8,313 nucleotides of DNA from UBA5189 sp035631615 (GCA_035631615.1 DASQIK010000049.1:1-8313), one strand, 5' to 3'. Counted from the stretch's first letter, positions 1-7,877 are shown. The notes: generated from the letters alone by a model not told the origin. Program-made: numbers and translations.

Positions 1-858
1 CGGCGCGGGGATGGGCGCGGAGGGGGCCGGGTAGATCGCGGGGAAGGGGAGGCCGTACTTCTGGAGGATGCGGTTCGTGGTCTCGCCGAGCTGGGAGACG
101 TCGACATAGCGGACGTCCTGGTCGGGGCGGAGCGCGGCGGAGAAGGCGATCGTGCCGGTGGCCAGCATGTGGTTGATCTCCTCGGCGACCGGCAGCGTCG
201 CCTTGAGGATGTACTGGGTGCCGGCGCGGGCGAGGATGACCATGTCCTGGTAGGTGATCTTGGTGACCATGTCGGAGTAGTAGACGCCCTTTGGCTCGGT
301 CGTGAGCGGGACGGTCATCGTGGCCGTCATGAAGATGTCGATCGACTGGCCGGCGACCAGGAGGCCGGCGACCGCGCGGTCGTCCGGGATGGTGATCGAG
401 ATGGCCCGCCAGGCGGGCGAATCGGGGGCGACCGTCTCATCCGGGCCGAGGATCGAGAAGCCGGACTGGCCTGCAGCCGACGCGATCATGTTCGAGTAGA
501 TCGGCTGGCCGATCGCGACCGGGATCGCCAGCACCTTGCCGGCCAGGTCCTTCGGGTCCGTGATGATTCCCACCTGCGTGGCGGAATCGAGCGGGATCTC
601 GCGAATGACGACGGCACCGGGCTGGATCGGGGTTCGCGCAGGGATGACCTCGGCGGCGACCACGACCTTGACCTTCGAGGTCTCGCCGGGCCCGGACGTC
701 TGTGCCTGGTTGATCAGGTAGAACGAGGTCGCTCCGGCGACGACCGCGAGCACGACGCCCACGATGATCACGAACTTGCCGCGCCGGTTCGTGTCCTTGT
801 ACTCCATCTCCATCGGGGTCGAGCGCGCCTCCGGGTGTCGTCTGCGTGGATCGGCCAC
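1..858 (-). CDS. cpaB: CpaB/RcpC-like Flp pilus assembly protein, partial (C-terminus cut by window edge)
   Basis: Reading the minus strand from GTG at 858 gives 286 residues that stay open to the left edge. In order: a short basic N-terminus (RRGKF at 25-29), one TM helix at about 29-48 (VIIVGVVLAVVAGATSFYL), then a SAF-like domain at about 62-130 (VKVVVAAEVIPARTPIQPGA ... GQPIYSNMI). A CpaB-type core follows, with VAGLLVAGQSIDIFM at 163-177 in the place of the family's 'GdrVDvl' segment. CpaB/RcpC proteins are membrane-anchored periplasmic or outer-face parts of the Tad/Flp pilus machine. Start choice: an in-frame TGA lies upstream, GGAGG sits 10 bases before GTG 858, and ATG 813 and ATG 807 are alternatives that would only trim the basic leader. 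The gene is divergent from uvrB. The family call is firm; the role in pilus assembly is family knowledge, as no other pilus gene is visible. Confidence 0.85.
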   Translation of the reverse strand, partial: MADPRRRHPEARSTPMEMEYKDTNRRGKFVIIVGVVLAVVAGATSFYLINQAQTSGPGETSKVKVVVAAEVIPARTPIQPGAVVIREIPLDSATQVGIITDPKDLAGKVLAIPVAIGQPIYSNMIASAAGQSGFSILGPDETVAPDSPAWRAISITIPDDRAVAGLLVAGQSIDIFMTATMTVPLTTEPKGVYYSDMVTKITYQDMVILARAGTQYILKATLPVAEEINHMLATGTIAFSAALRPDQDVRYVDVSQLGETTNRILQKYGLPFPAIYPAPSAPIPAP

Positions 859-951
859 GGTCTGGTGGCCTCCGCCAGTCTCCCGAGGGGGGTCCTGCCG
901 TCATATGGGCGGGTGGTACCAAGACGCACCGCCATCGGTCAGGCGCAGGAC

Positions 952-967
952 TCGAACGGCCGTTCGA
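952..967. promoter_or_regulatory. SOS box (LexA operator) upstream of uvrB
   Basis: TCGAACGGCCGTTCGA is a perfect 16-bp palindrome. It matches the Gram-positive/mycobacterial SOS box form TCGAAC-N4-GTTCGA (core CGAAC-N4-GTTCG). It lies 29 bp before the uvrB start and covers the position where the -35 would be, given the -10 at 985-990. LexA bound here would block uvrB transcription until DNA damage. uvrB is a classic SOS gene, which supports the call; no lexA gene is in the window. Confidence 0.8.
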
Positions 968-984
968 TTTCGAGCGCGGAATGC

Positions 985-990
985 TAGAAT
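985..990 (+). promoter_or_regulatory. uvrB -10 box, probable leaderless start
   Basis: TAGAAT (5 of 6 to TATAAT) ends six bases before the uvrB GTG at 997, so a usual start-site distance places transcription start at or next to the start codon. No Shine-Dalgarno sequence precedes the GTG, as expected for a leaderless mRNA. No good -35 is visible; the equivalent position falls within the SOS palindrome. Confidence 0.6.
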
Positions 991-996
991 TGGACC

Positions 997-3396
<2,400 letters not shown>

Positions 3397-3415
3397 GCGG
3401 CCCGCCCGGCGGGGC

Positions 3416-3576
3416 GGCATCCGTCGGGCCGGCATCCGCCCCGCCGGGCCGGCATCCGTCGGGCCGGCATCCGCCCGCGCCGGCATCCGCCCGCGCCGGC
3501 AGGCATCCGCCCGGCAGGCATCCGCCCGCGCCGGCAGGCATCCGCCCGGCCGGGCCACAATCCGCCCGGCCGGGCC
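3416..3576. repeat. Nine-unit GC-rich modular tandem repeat (15/16/20-bp units)
   Basis: Nine head-to-tail units begin at 3416, 3431, 3451, 3466, 3482, 3502, 3517, 3537 and 3557, with lengths 15, 20, 15, 16, 20, 15, 20, 20 and 20. Eight start GGCATCCG; the ninth starts ACAATCCG. Each is made of 5-bp blocks, such as GGCAT-CCGTC-GGGCC (15) or GGCAT-CCGCC-CGCGC-CGGCA (20). The last two units each contain the 12-bp palindrome GCCCGGCCGGGC (3544-3555 and 3564-3575). It lies just after uvrB and is not within a convincing ORF. Function unknown; candidates are slipped-strand repeat growth, transcript end structure, or a protein-binding array. Confidence 0.8.
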
Positions 3577-3787
3577 ACAGCCGTACGCGTGTGCCGCGGG
3601 AGCACAACCGCGACGGAAAACGCCGAAGAGGCCGCACCATAGACGATCCTGCGGGTCTGATCGCGCAATCCGTGTCGAGTGTGTGCTGCCAACGCACATT
3701 GGGAGGGATTGCGGGTCGCTCCGGCCATCCCGGTCCTCAACGTTGTCTCAGTTGTGCGTTGCGGGCACAACCACCAGGGGGCGGACG
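3577..3787. other. Intergenic stretch with dyad symmetries, no gene recognised
   Basis: Two symmetric elements stand out. One is a nested pair: GCAATCC (3665-3671) with GGATTGC (3706-3712) enclosing TGTGC (3682-3686) with GCACA (3694-3698). The other is a 7-bp inverted repeat GTTGTGC (3751-3757) / GCACAAC (3765-3771) with a 7-base loop. Base composition is less extreme than the repeat array. No RNA family or clear promoter was recognised. They could be operator or leader structures for the XRE gene downstream. Confidence 0.35.
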
Positions 3788-3949
3788 ATGGCCGACCACA
3801 CCGGGAGCACGCGAGGTGCCGTGCCAGCGCTCGACCAAAGGTTATCGACAGTTGAGCGGCCGGTTACCGGCCGGGAAGAGGCGCCTGGCACGCTTGGCGC
3901 GTGGCGACCGTCGAGCGAGTCCTCGAACGAGGGACCAGAGCCGGCCTGA
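3788..3949 (+). CDS. Possible small ORF (53 codons) ahead of the XRE gene, doubtful
   Basis: ATG 3788 follows AGGGGG (3776-3781) with a 6-base gap, a good ribosome-binding arrangement. The ORF runs 53 codons to TGA at 3947-3949. The product is polar and low in hydrophobic residues (it ends NEGPEPA), with no recognised domain or TM segment. It overlaps the first 49 bases of the XRE reading frame if that begins at GTG 3901, and ends five bases before the alternative XRE start GTG 3955, which would permit translational coupling. Only the Shine-Dalgarno sequence and this spacing support it; third-position composition is mixed. It may be a leader peptide or chance. Confidence 0.2.
   Translation: MADHTGSTRGAVPALDQRLSTVERPVTGREEAPGTLGAWRPSSESSNEGPEPA
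3858..3872. promoter_or_regulatory. Palindrome, candidate operator for the XRE protein
   Basis: GGCCGGTTACCGGCC has two 7-base arms (GGCCGGT and ACCGGCC) around a single central T. It lies 28 bp before GTG 3901. XRE-family regulators often bind such dyads next to their own gene and repress themselves, but no promoter elements are clear here, and GC-rich DNA gives palindromes readily. Confidence 0.3.
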
Positions 3950-4557
3950 AGGTCGTGCGATCCACGCTCGATGAATTTCGCGAGCGGCGCCTCGCACTCG
4001 CAATGAGCCAGCAGAAGCTCGCCGACGCGATCGGTATGCCGCGCAGCCGGTACTCCCGGTTGGAGTCGGGCACCCTCACCAACATCACGGTCATCGAGGC
4101 GTCTCGAATCGCGAGCGTCCTCGGGCTGGACCTGGCCGTTCGCGTGTTCCCTGGCGGTAACCCGCTTCGAGACGGCGCCCACGCGGCGCACCTCCACGCG
4201 GTGATTGGCACCGTTGCGGCGCCACTGTGGAGCAGGCTGGAGGTGCCGCTTCCGCTTCGGAATGACTTCGACCGGCGGGCATGGGACGCGATGATCTTCG
4301 GTGCCGAGAAGCGAACGGCCGTGGAGTTGGAGATGCGGATCCGCGACGGGCAGGCTGTGGAGCGACGACTCTCCCTGAAGCGGCGTAATGACCCAACCGA
4401 GGGGTTCATCCTGTTGATCGCGGACACGCGGAACAACCGCCGGGTCTTGAACGAGAACCCGGGGCTGTTCGCCGGTCTGCCCAGGCTACGACTTCGGAAG
4501 GTTCTGGCGGCGCTTGGATCCGGTCGACATCCAGGAAGCGGGCTGGTGCTCGTCTGA
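3901..4557 (+). CDS. XRE-family helix-turn-helix protein with conserved C-terminal domain
   Basis: The 218-residue protein has an N-terminal Cro/CI-type HTH at about 25-80: the recognition part reads MSQQKLADAIGMPRSRYSRLESG, with the typical 'S..KLA...G.....S.LE.G' spacing, followed by IASVLGLDLAVRVFPGG. The rest (about 85-218) is a separate domain with WDAMI at 128-132, VELEMR at 141-146, RDGQAVERR at 148-156, LLIADTRNNRR at 171-181 and a C-terminal GLVLV. The order D, E-x-E, Q, then a hydrophobic strand recalls a degenerate PD-(D/E)XK nuclease-like fold, but this is a guess. Start: an in-frame TGA at 3853 bounds the frame; GTG 3901 has no close Shine-Dalgarno sequence, and GTG 3955 (just before the HTH helix) is a real alternative. 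The gene lies 42 bp before the SLOG gene and in the same frame, so it may control it. Codons look less GC-biased than in uvrB. The DNA-binding call is good; the C-terminal function is unknown. Confidence 0.85.
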   Translation: MATVERVLERGTRAGLKVVRSTLDEFRERRLALAMSQQKLADAIGMPRSRYSRLESGTLTNITVIEASRIASVLGLDLAVRVFPGGNPLRDGAHAAHLHAVIGTVAAPLWSRLEVPLPLRNDFDRRAWDAMIFGAEKRTAVELEMRIRDGQAVERRLSLKRRNDPTEGFILLIADTRNNRRVLNENPGLFAGLPRLRLRKVLAALGSGRHPGSGLVLV

Positions 4558-4586
4558 GCTCGAAGCGGTCGGATCCATGCGCGGTC

Positions 4587-4592
4587 TATTCT
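4587..4592 (+). promoter_or_regulatory. -10 box of the SLOG-SLATT operon, probable leaderless start
   Basis: TATTCT fits the TANNNT pattern and ends seven bases before ATG 4600, so transcription would begin at the start codon. No Shine-Dalgarno sequence precedes the ATG. No convincing -35 is seen in the 42-bp gap after the XRE gene. The arrangement mirrors that of uvrB in this window. Confidence 0.45.
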
Positions 4593-4599
4593 CGATTCA

Positions 4600-5235
4600 A
4601 TGCCCGACGAGGTTCGTGTGGTCGCGTCGATGGCGGAGCTCGTCGAAGTGCTGGGCTCGACCCCTGCCAACGGCCGCGCGGTCGTCCTGATCGGCGGCGC
4701 GGACTTCACCCAAGCGGACCTCGAGGCGGAGCTTCGCGGGTTCCTCGCGAATCTCGCCGGGTACCTGGAGTCGACCGGCACGGCACTCGTCGATGGCGGG
4801 ACCGAGAGCGGTGTCATGCGCCTCATCGCCGAGGCCCGCGGGGCAATCGGGGGGACCTTCCGGCTGGTCGGGGTCGCGCCCGCGCTCGCCGTCTCGCGCC
4901 CGACCCGCACCGGCGCCCCGATCGAGGTCGCGCGCGACCACGACCTCGTCGTGCTCGTGCCCGGGAGCCGATTCGGCGAGGAGTCGCCGTGGCTGTTCGC
5001 CGCCGCCGATCACCTCGGCGGGGGAGCGGCGCACACGGTTCTGGTGAATGGCGGCGACCTCGCGCTCGATGAGGCGCGCGGGCGAATCGCGACGGGTCAC
5101 CTCGTCGTCGCGGTCGGAGGCAGCGGGCGAGCCGCCGACACGCTGGCATCGGATGCTGGCTTGCGCGCATCGGGCAGACTGCGCGTGATTCCGCTGACCG
5201 CGGACCGGGCCGCCATCGCGGCGGCGCTCGAGTGA
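4600..5235 (+). CDS. SLOG-domain protein, LSDAT (TRPM-associated) family
   Basis: The 211-residue protein is one Rossmann-like SLOG domain. Marks of the LSDAT branch, in order: strand and loop VVLIGGAD at 28-35; the ligand-binding segment VDGGTESGVMRLIAEAR at 64-80; RLVGVAP at 88-94; DLVVLVPGSRFGEESPWLF at 115-133; HTVLVNGG at 145-152; and VVAVGGSGRAADTLA at 169-183. SLOG domains bind or process nucleotide derivatives; LSDAT domains also form the cytoplasmic ligand-sensing part of animal TRPM channels. No TM segment or signal peptide, so it is probably cytosolic. ATG 4600 is the only usable start, because the next in-frame stop upstream is the XRE stop codon. The SLATT gene follows 11 bases after its stop, which is the classic partner arrangement: SLOG as sensor, SLATT as membrane effector. 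The ligand is unknown. Confidence 0.85.
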   Translation: MPDEVRVVASMAELVEVLGSTPANGRAVVLIGGADFTQADLEAELRGFLANLAGYLESTGTALVDGGTESGVMRLIAEARGAIGGTFRLVGVAPALAVSRPTRTGAPIEVARDHDLVVLVPGSRFGEESPWLFAAADHLGGGAAHTVLVNGGDLALDEARGRIATGHLVVAVGGSGRAADTLASDAGLRASGRLRVIPLTADRAAIAAALE

Positions 5236-5246
5236 GGGATGGATCG

Positions 5247-5825
5247 ATGACGGCAGTGCCGCAGGGCAGCTCGAGCTCGAAGGAGCGCCTCGAGGCGATC
5301 CTCGACTCGATCGACATCACGCCCTTCCAGAAGGGCCTGCTCCGGGAGCGCTGGCTCGACCAGGTCACGTGGATGGGCGCGCAGGCCCGCCGCACGCGAC
5401 GGCGATTCCTCCTGTACCGCATCCCCGTCGTCGTGGGCGGCGCGCTGACCCCCGCGCTCGTGACAATCCTGCTGACGACACATGACCCGACGATCGGGTG
5501 GCTCGGCGGCATTCCGGTCGATGTCATCCGGTTCCTCGCGTTCTCGGTCAGCCTCATCGTCGCGGCCTGCGCGGGCGCGGAGGAGGTCCTCAAGTTCGGC
5601 GATCGGTGGCGCCACTACCGGCGGACCGCCGAGCTCCTGAAGACCCTCGGGTGGCAGTACCTGATGCTGAACGGGGGGTTCCGCCGCTACTCGAGCCACG
5701 CCGCGGCGTTCACGGCGTTCACGGAGCGCGTCGAGGACACGCTCAACGAGGACGTCGAGGGCTACCTCGCGACCATGGCCGGCGATGGACCGGAGGGCGG
5801 CCGCCGGCATGAGGTGGTGGCGTAG
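5247..5825 (+). CDS. SLATT/DUF4231 two-TM protein, predicted membrane effector
   Basis: The 192-residue protein has a helical N-terminus (about 11-50, ending in a basic RRTRRRF run at 49-54), TM1 at about 55-78, a short GWLGGIP loop, TM2 at about 92-112, then a helical cytoplasmic tail with the DUF4231 pattern GDRWRHYRRTAELL at 118-131, GWQYLMLNGG at 135-144 and FTERVEDTLNEDVEGYL at 158-174. SLATT proteins are predicted to form membrane pores or disrupt the membrane when a linked nucleotide sensor fires; here that sensor would be the SLOG protein just upstream. Start: ATG 5247 has GAGGGA at 5234-5239, seven bases ahead. An in-frame GTG at 5232 overlaps the SLOG stop (GTGA) and would add five residues, but has no good ribosome site. 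The gene ends 3 bp from the stop of the opposing TIR gene. The family call is firm; pore activity is a prediction from the literature. Confidence 0.87.
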   Translation: MTAVPQGSSSSKERLEAILDSIDITPFQKGLLRERWLDQVTWMGAQARRTRRRFLLYRIPVVVGGALTPALVTILLTTHDPTIGWLGGIPVDVIRFLAFSVSLIVAACAGAEEVLKFGDRWRHYRRTAELLKTLGWQYLMLNGGFRRYSSHAAAFTAFTERVEDTLNEDVEGYLATMAGDGPEGGRRHEVVA

Positions 5826-5828
5826 CGG

Positions 5829-7538
5829 CTACTTGACTGCCGTGATCCAGGCGTCGAACAGCTTGGTCGCGGTGCCCACGTCCGGAGCGTTCCACAGCCC
5901 CATCACGGCGCTCCGATTGAACGTCCAGACGATCTGGGCAGTCGCGGGCTCGGTGTCGGTGCGCTGGTAGCAGCCAACGTAGCCCTGCGTCGGGCCGATG
6001 GTGCCGTCGGTCTGCTTGTAGCCCCACGTGTATCGCCCGAACGACGACTCGTAGCAGCCGGTGGAGGTGTCGGCCGCCACGCCACCCCCGGTCATGATCG
6101 ACTTGAAGAGGGTCGTCATCGGATCGTTCGGGAACGCGTCCGCCGATGCGAATCCGGCATAGAAGACGGCGTTGCCACCGTCGGAGCGTGGGCACGAGAC
6201 GATCGCGAGCGCGGTCGGGTAGTAGTCGTCGGCGGCCCGGACGCACGCGCCAATGCCGGCGATCGTCGTCGGGATCGCCGCCACGAGCGCCCGCTCGGCC
6301 GGGTTCCGGGCCTGCTCCCACTGCTGCCAGAACGCGAGGCCCGTGGCGTTGTCCGGCGCCAGCCACTGGCCGAGCATGCGGAGGTCGTGATCGGTCCAGA
6401 CGTACTGGACGCCGCCGGCTCGCGCGTAGCAGGCGAGGTCGCCGGCCGTCGGGAACGCCGGGAAGTTCCAGGCCGCGTCGGCCGGGATCGCAGACGTGCA
6501 CGCGCCGCCGCTCGCGACGCCCTGGCCCGTCATGATCGACGCGAAGTCGGCATCGAGCGCCCCCTTCGTCGGGTACATCGCGTAGCGAGTGGGCGGGCCG
6601 CCGACGGTCGGGCCGGCGCAGGTCAGGCGGGCCAGGGATGTGGCGTAGCCGCTGGGCGAGAGCACGTCGTCGCCGCCGGGCGCGGCGATCCACGAGGTGC
6701 AGCCGGACGTCCCCGGATCGACGACCGGCAGCAGCGCCCGGGCTGCGAGCTCGCTGCTCGAGACGGGACCGGAGGTGGCTCCCGAGCCCGTCGTGCCCGG
6801 CGTGGCTGCCGAGCTCGAGCCCGTGGCGGTCGTCGCCGCCGCGGCCTGCGAGGGTGGGGGCGTCGGGCCGGATGGCTTGAACAGCACGGACGACGCGAGC
6901 AGGGCGACGAGGATGACTGCCACGACCGCCCCGCCGAGCAGGATCGGCGTGCGACCGCCGAGGGCGCCGGTGCCGAACGCCTTCACGCCAGTCGCCGGCG
7001 CGCCCGCCGGCGGGGGCGGCGGCTGGGCCGGCCGGACAACGAGCGCCTCGGCCGCCGGTGCGGGTGGCGGTGCCGCCACCGGCGCGACCCGCGGCGTGCC
7101 ATCGGGCTGCACGATCGTCTGAAGCCGGTGCATGACCCGGTCGCGGTGATCTGCGATCGGTGGCGGGAACGCATCGACCCGCTGGACCAGCGACAGAAGG
7201 TACTCGAGCGAGCCCTGCGGCGGGACGTCCTCGATCCGGATCGGCAGGACCGCGCGACCCTTGCCGAGCGCCAGGTTGACCTCGCGCGAGACGTGCGGCG
7301 ACTGGTTCGAGGCCTTCGAGATCAGCACGATCATCGCCTTGCTGTCCTCGATCGCGGCGAGGATCTGCTCGGTCCACGTCCCGGTGCCGACGATGTCGTC
7401 GGGCGCCATCCAGCACGAATAGCCGGCGCCCTCGATGATCGTCCGCAGGGCGCGGGCGGCGTCGGCGTCGTCGGAGCTGTGGCTGATGAAGACGTCGCGC
7501 GACGTGGTCGAGGGTTCGCGCAGCGGCGGTGTCGTCGT
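5829..7538 (-). CDS. TIR-domain, single-TM receptor-like protein with duplicated Cys-rich ectodomain; non-canonical start
   Basis: Numbering from ACG 7538 gives 569 residues. The TIR domain (about 15-130) opens with strand DVFISHSSDD, continues with GYSCWMAPDDIVG at 39-51 and MIVLISKASNQSPHVSREV at 69-87, where Glu86 sits at the usual catalytic NADase position, and then LPIRIEDV at 98-105. A Pro/Ala linker leads to one TM helix at about 198-219, an S/T/G stalk, and an outer region of two related repeats (about 270-395 and 420-553). Each repeat has four Cys and shared SIMTGxGVA, C-Y-x-R and W...APD patterns. Topology is probably N-inside, so TIR is cytosolic and the repeats are outside. Start problem: a TAG ends at 7560, and no ATG/GTG/TTG precedes the first TIR strand; the first ATG (7409) would remove strand A. 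ACG 7538 (or ACG 7535) follows GGGAGG by 6 (or 9) bases; CTG 7523 is another option. The gene is convergent with the SLATT gene. Confidence 0.85.
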   Translation of the reverse strand, partial: TTTPPLREPSTTSRDVFISHSSDDADAARALRTIIEGAGYSCWMAPDDIVGTGTWTEQILAAIEDSKAMIVLISKASNQSPHVSREVNLALGKGRAVLPIRIEDVPPQGSLEYLLSLVQRVDAFPPPIADHRDRVMHRLQTIVQPDGTPRVAPVAAPPPAPAAEALVVRPAQPPPPPAGAPATGVKAFGTGALGGRTPILLGGAVVAVILVALLASSVLFKPSGPTPPPSQAAAATTATGSSSAATPGTTGSGATSGPVSSSELAARALLPVVDPGTSGCTSWIAAPGGDDVLSPSGYATSLARLTCAGPTVGGPPTRYAMYPTKGALDADFASIMTGQGVASGGACTSAIPADAAWNFPAFPTAGDLACYARAGGVQYVWTDHDLRMLGQWLAPDNATGLAFWQQWEQARNPAERALVAAIPTTIAGIGACVRAADDYYPTALAIVSCPRSDGGNAVFYAGFASADAFPNDPMTTLFKSIMTGGGVAADTSTGCYESSFGRYTWGYKQTDGTIGPTQGYVGCYQRTDTEPATAQIVWTFNRSAVMGLWNAPDVGTATKLFDAWITAVK

Positions 7539-7544
7539 CCCGGG

Positions 7545-7550
7545 CCTCCC
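7545..7550 (-). promoter_or_regulatory. Shine-Dalgarno site deciding the TIR gene start
   Basis: GGGAGG on the minus strand lies six bases before ACG 7538 and nine before ACG 7535. It is the only strong ribosome site near the TIR N-terminus, and it is too far from CTG 7523 (21 bases) and ATG 7409, so it argues for initiation at an ACG codon, or for a lost ATG. Confidence 0.5.
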
Positions 7551-7556
7551 GCGGTG

Positions 7557-7562
7557 ATCCTA
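7557..7562 (-). promoter_or_regulatory. -10-like box of the TIR gene
   Basis: TAGGAT on the minus strand fits TANNNT and would start transcription around 7550, giving a very short leader that begins close to the Shine-Dalgarno site. The matching -35 is weak. The same bases contain the in-frame TAG that closes the frame upstream of the TIR gene. Confidence 0.35.
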
Positions 7563-7877
7563 TCCCAGCCGAATGGCTGCTCGCGGGTTGGTCGAAGGGA
7601 GCTCGTTGACGACGACGTTCCAGCCGATGTAGGCGTCGGAGCGACGGGACGTTCGTCCTGTTCGGTCCGGTCCGGCGTGGTGCAGTTCGGGGCATTGCAA
7701 GGCAGATTGGGTGGTGCGTTTTGTCACACGCGAATGGCCGTTAGTACTTCCCACCGAACCAGAGGCGAGTACGATCCGCGTCCAATTCAATAGCGTCTAC
7801 ACGTGCCCGCCGGACATTTCGCACTCATATCTTTTTGATCCTTTCCGGCAGGCCCGCGCGAACGGCCCTAGTGCCCC
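7563..7877. other. Divergent intergenic region, no gene recognised
   Basis: This stretch separates the minus-strand TIR gene from the plus-strand secreted protein. Seen in it: a short dyad GGACG-TT-CGTCC at 7647-7658, a short direct repeat GGTCCGGTCCGG around 7665-7673, a lone TTGTCA (7721-7726) that resembles a -35 without a matching -10, and a T-run at 7832-7836. Base composition is more AT than the flanking genes, as expected for promoters. No riboswitch or other RNA family was recognised. Confidence 0.4.

Noticed and set aside
936..967. tRNA T-arm-like string (GTTCGAGTCC on the minus strand)
   Set aside because: The flanking bases do not pair as a T-stem and no acceptor, D or anticodon arms can be built; it is better explained by the SOS palindrome.
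169..987. A 272-codon plus-strand frame opposite the pilus gene
   Set aside because: Asp/Arg/Gly/His-rich antisense shadow; the minus-strand frame has a TM helix and SAF-like pattern.
3416..3576. CRISPR array
   Set aside because: Units are 15-20 bp with no unique spacers between them; this is a plain modular tandem repeat and no cas gene is near.
3864..4910. A 348-codon minus-strand frame over the XRE and SLOG genes
   Set aside because: It is Ser/Arg-rich without any motif, and lies opposite two genes with clear domain signatures.
5743..7695. A 650-codon minus-strand frame and a 468-codon plus-strand frame (6387-7793) over the TIR gene
   Set aside because: Both are low-complexity Arg/Gly/Asp-rich shadows. 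The frame ending at 5829 alone carries the TIR domain, a TM helix and paired Cys repeats.
7560..7790. 76-codon minus-strand ORF directly upstream of and in frame with the TIR gene
   Set aside because: It ends at the TAG just before the TIR gene, has no recognisable domain or ribosome site, and lies in a region that reads as promoter DNA.
7801..7836. Possible intrinsic terminator (GTGC...GCAC followed by a T-run)
   Set aside because: The stem is only four base pairs with a large loop and the T-run is not adjacent to it; no gene ends just before it.
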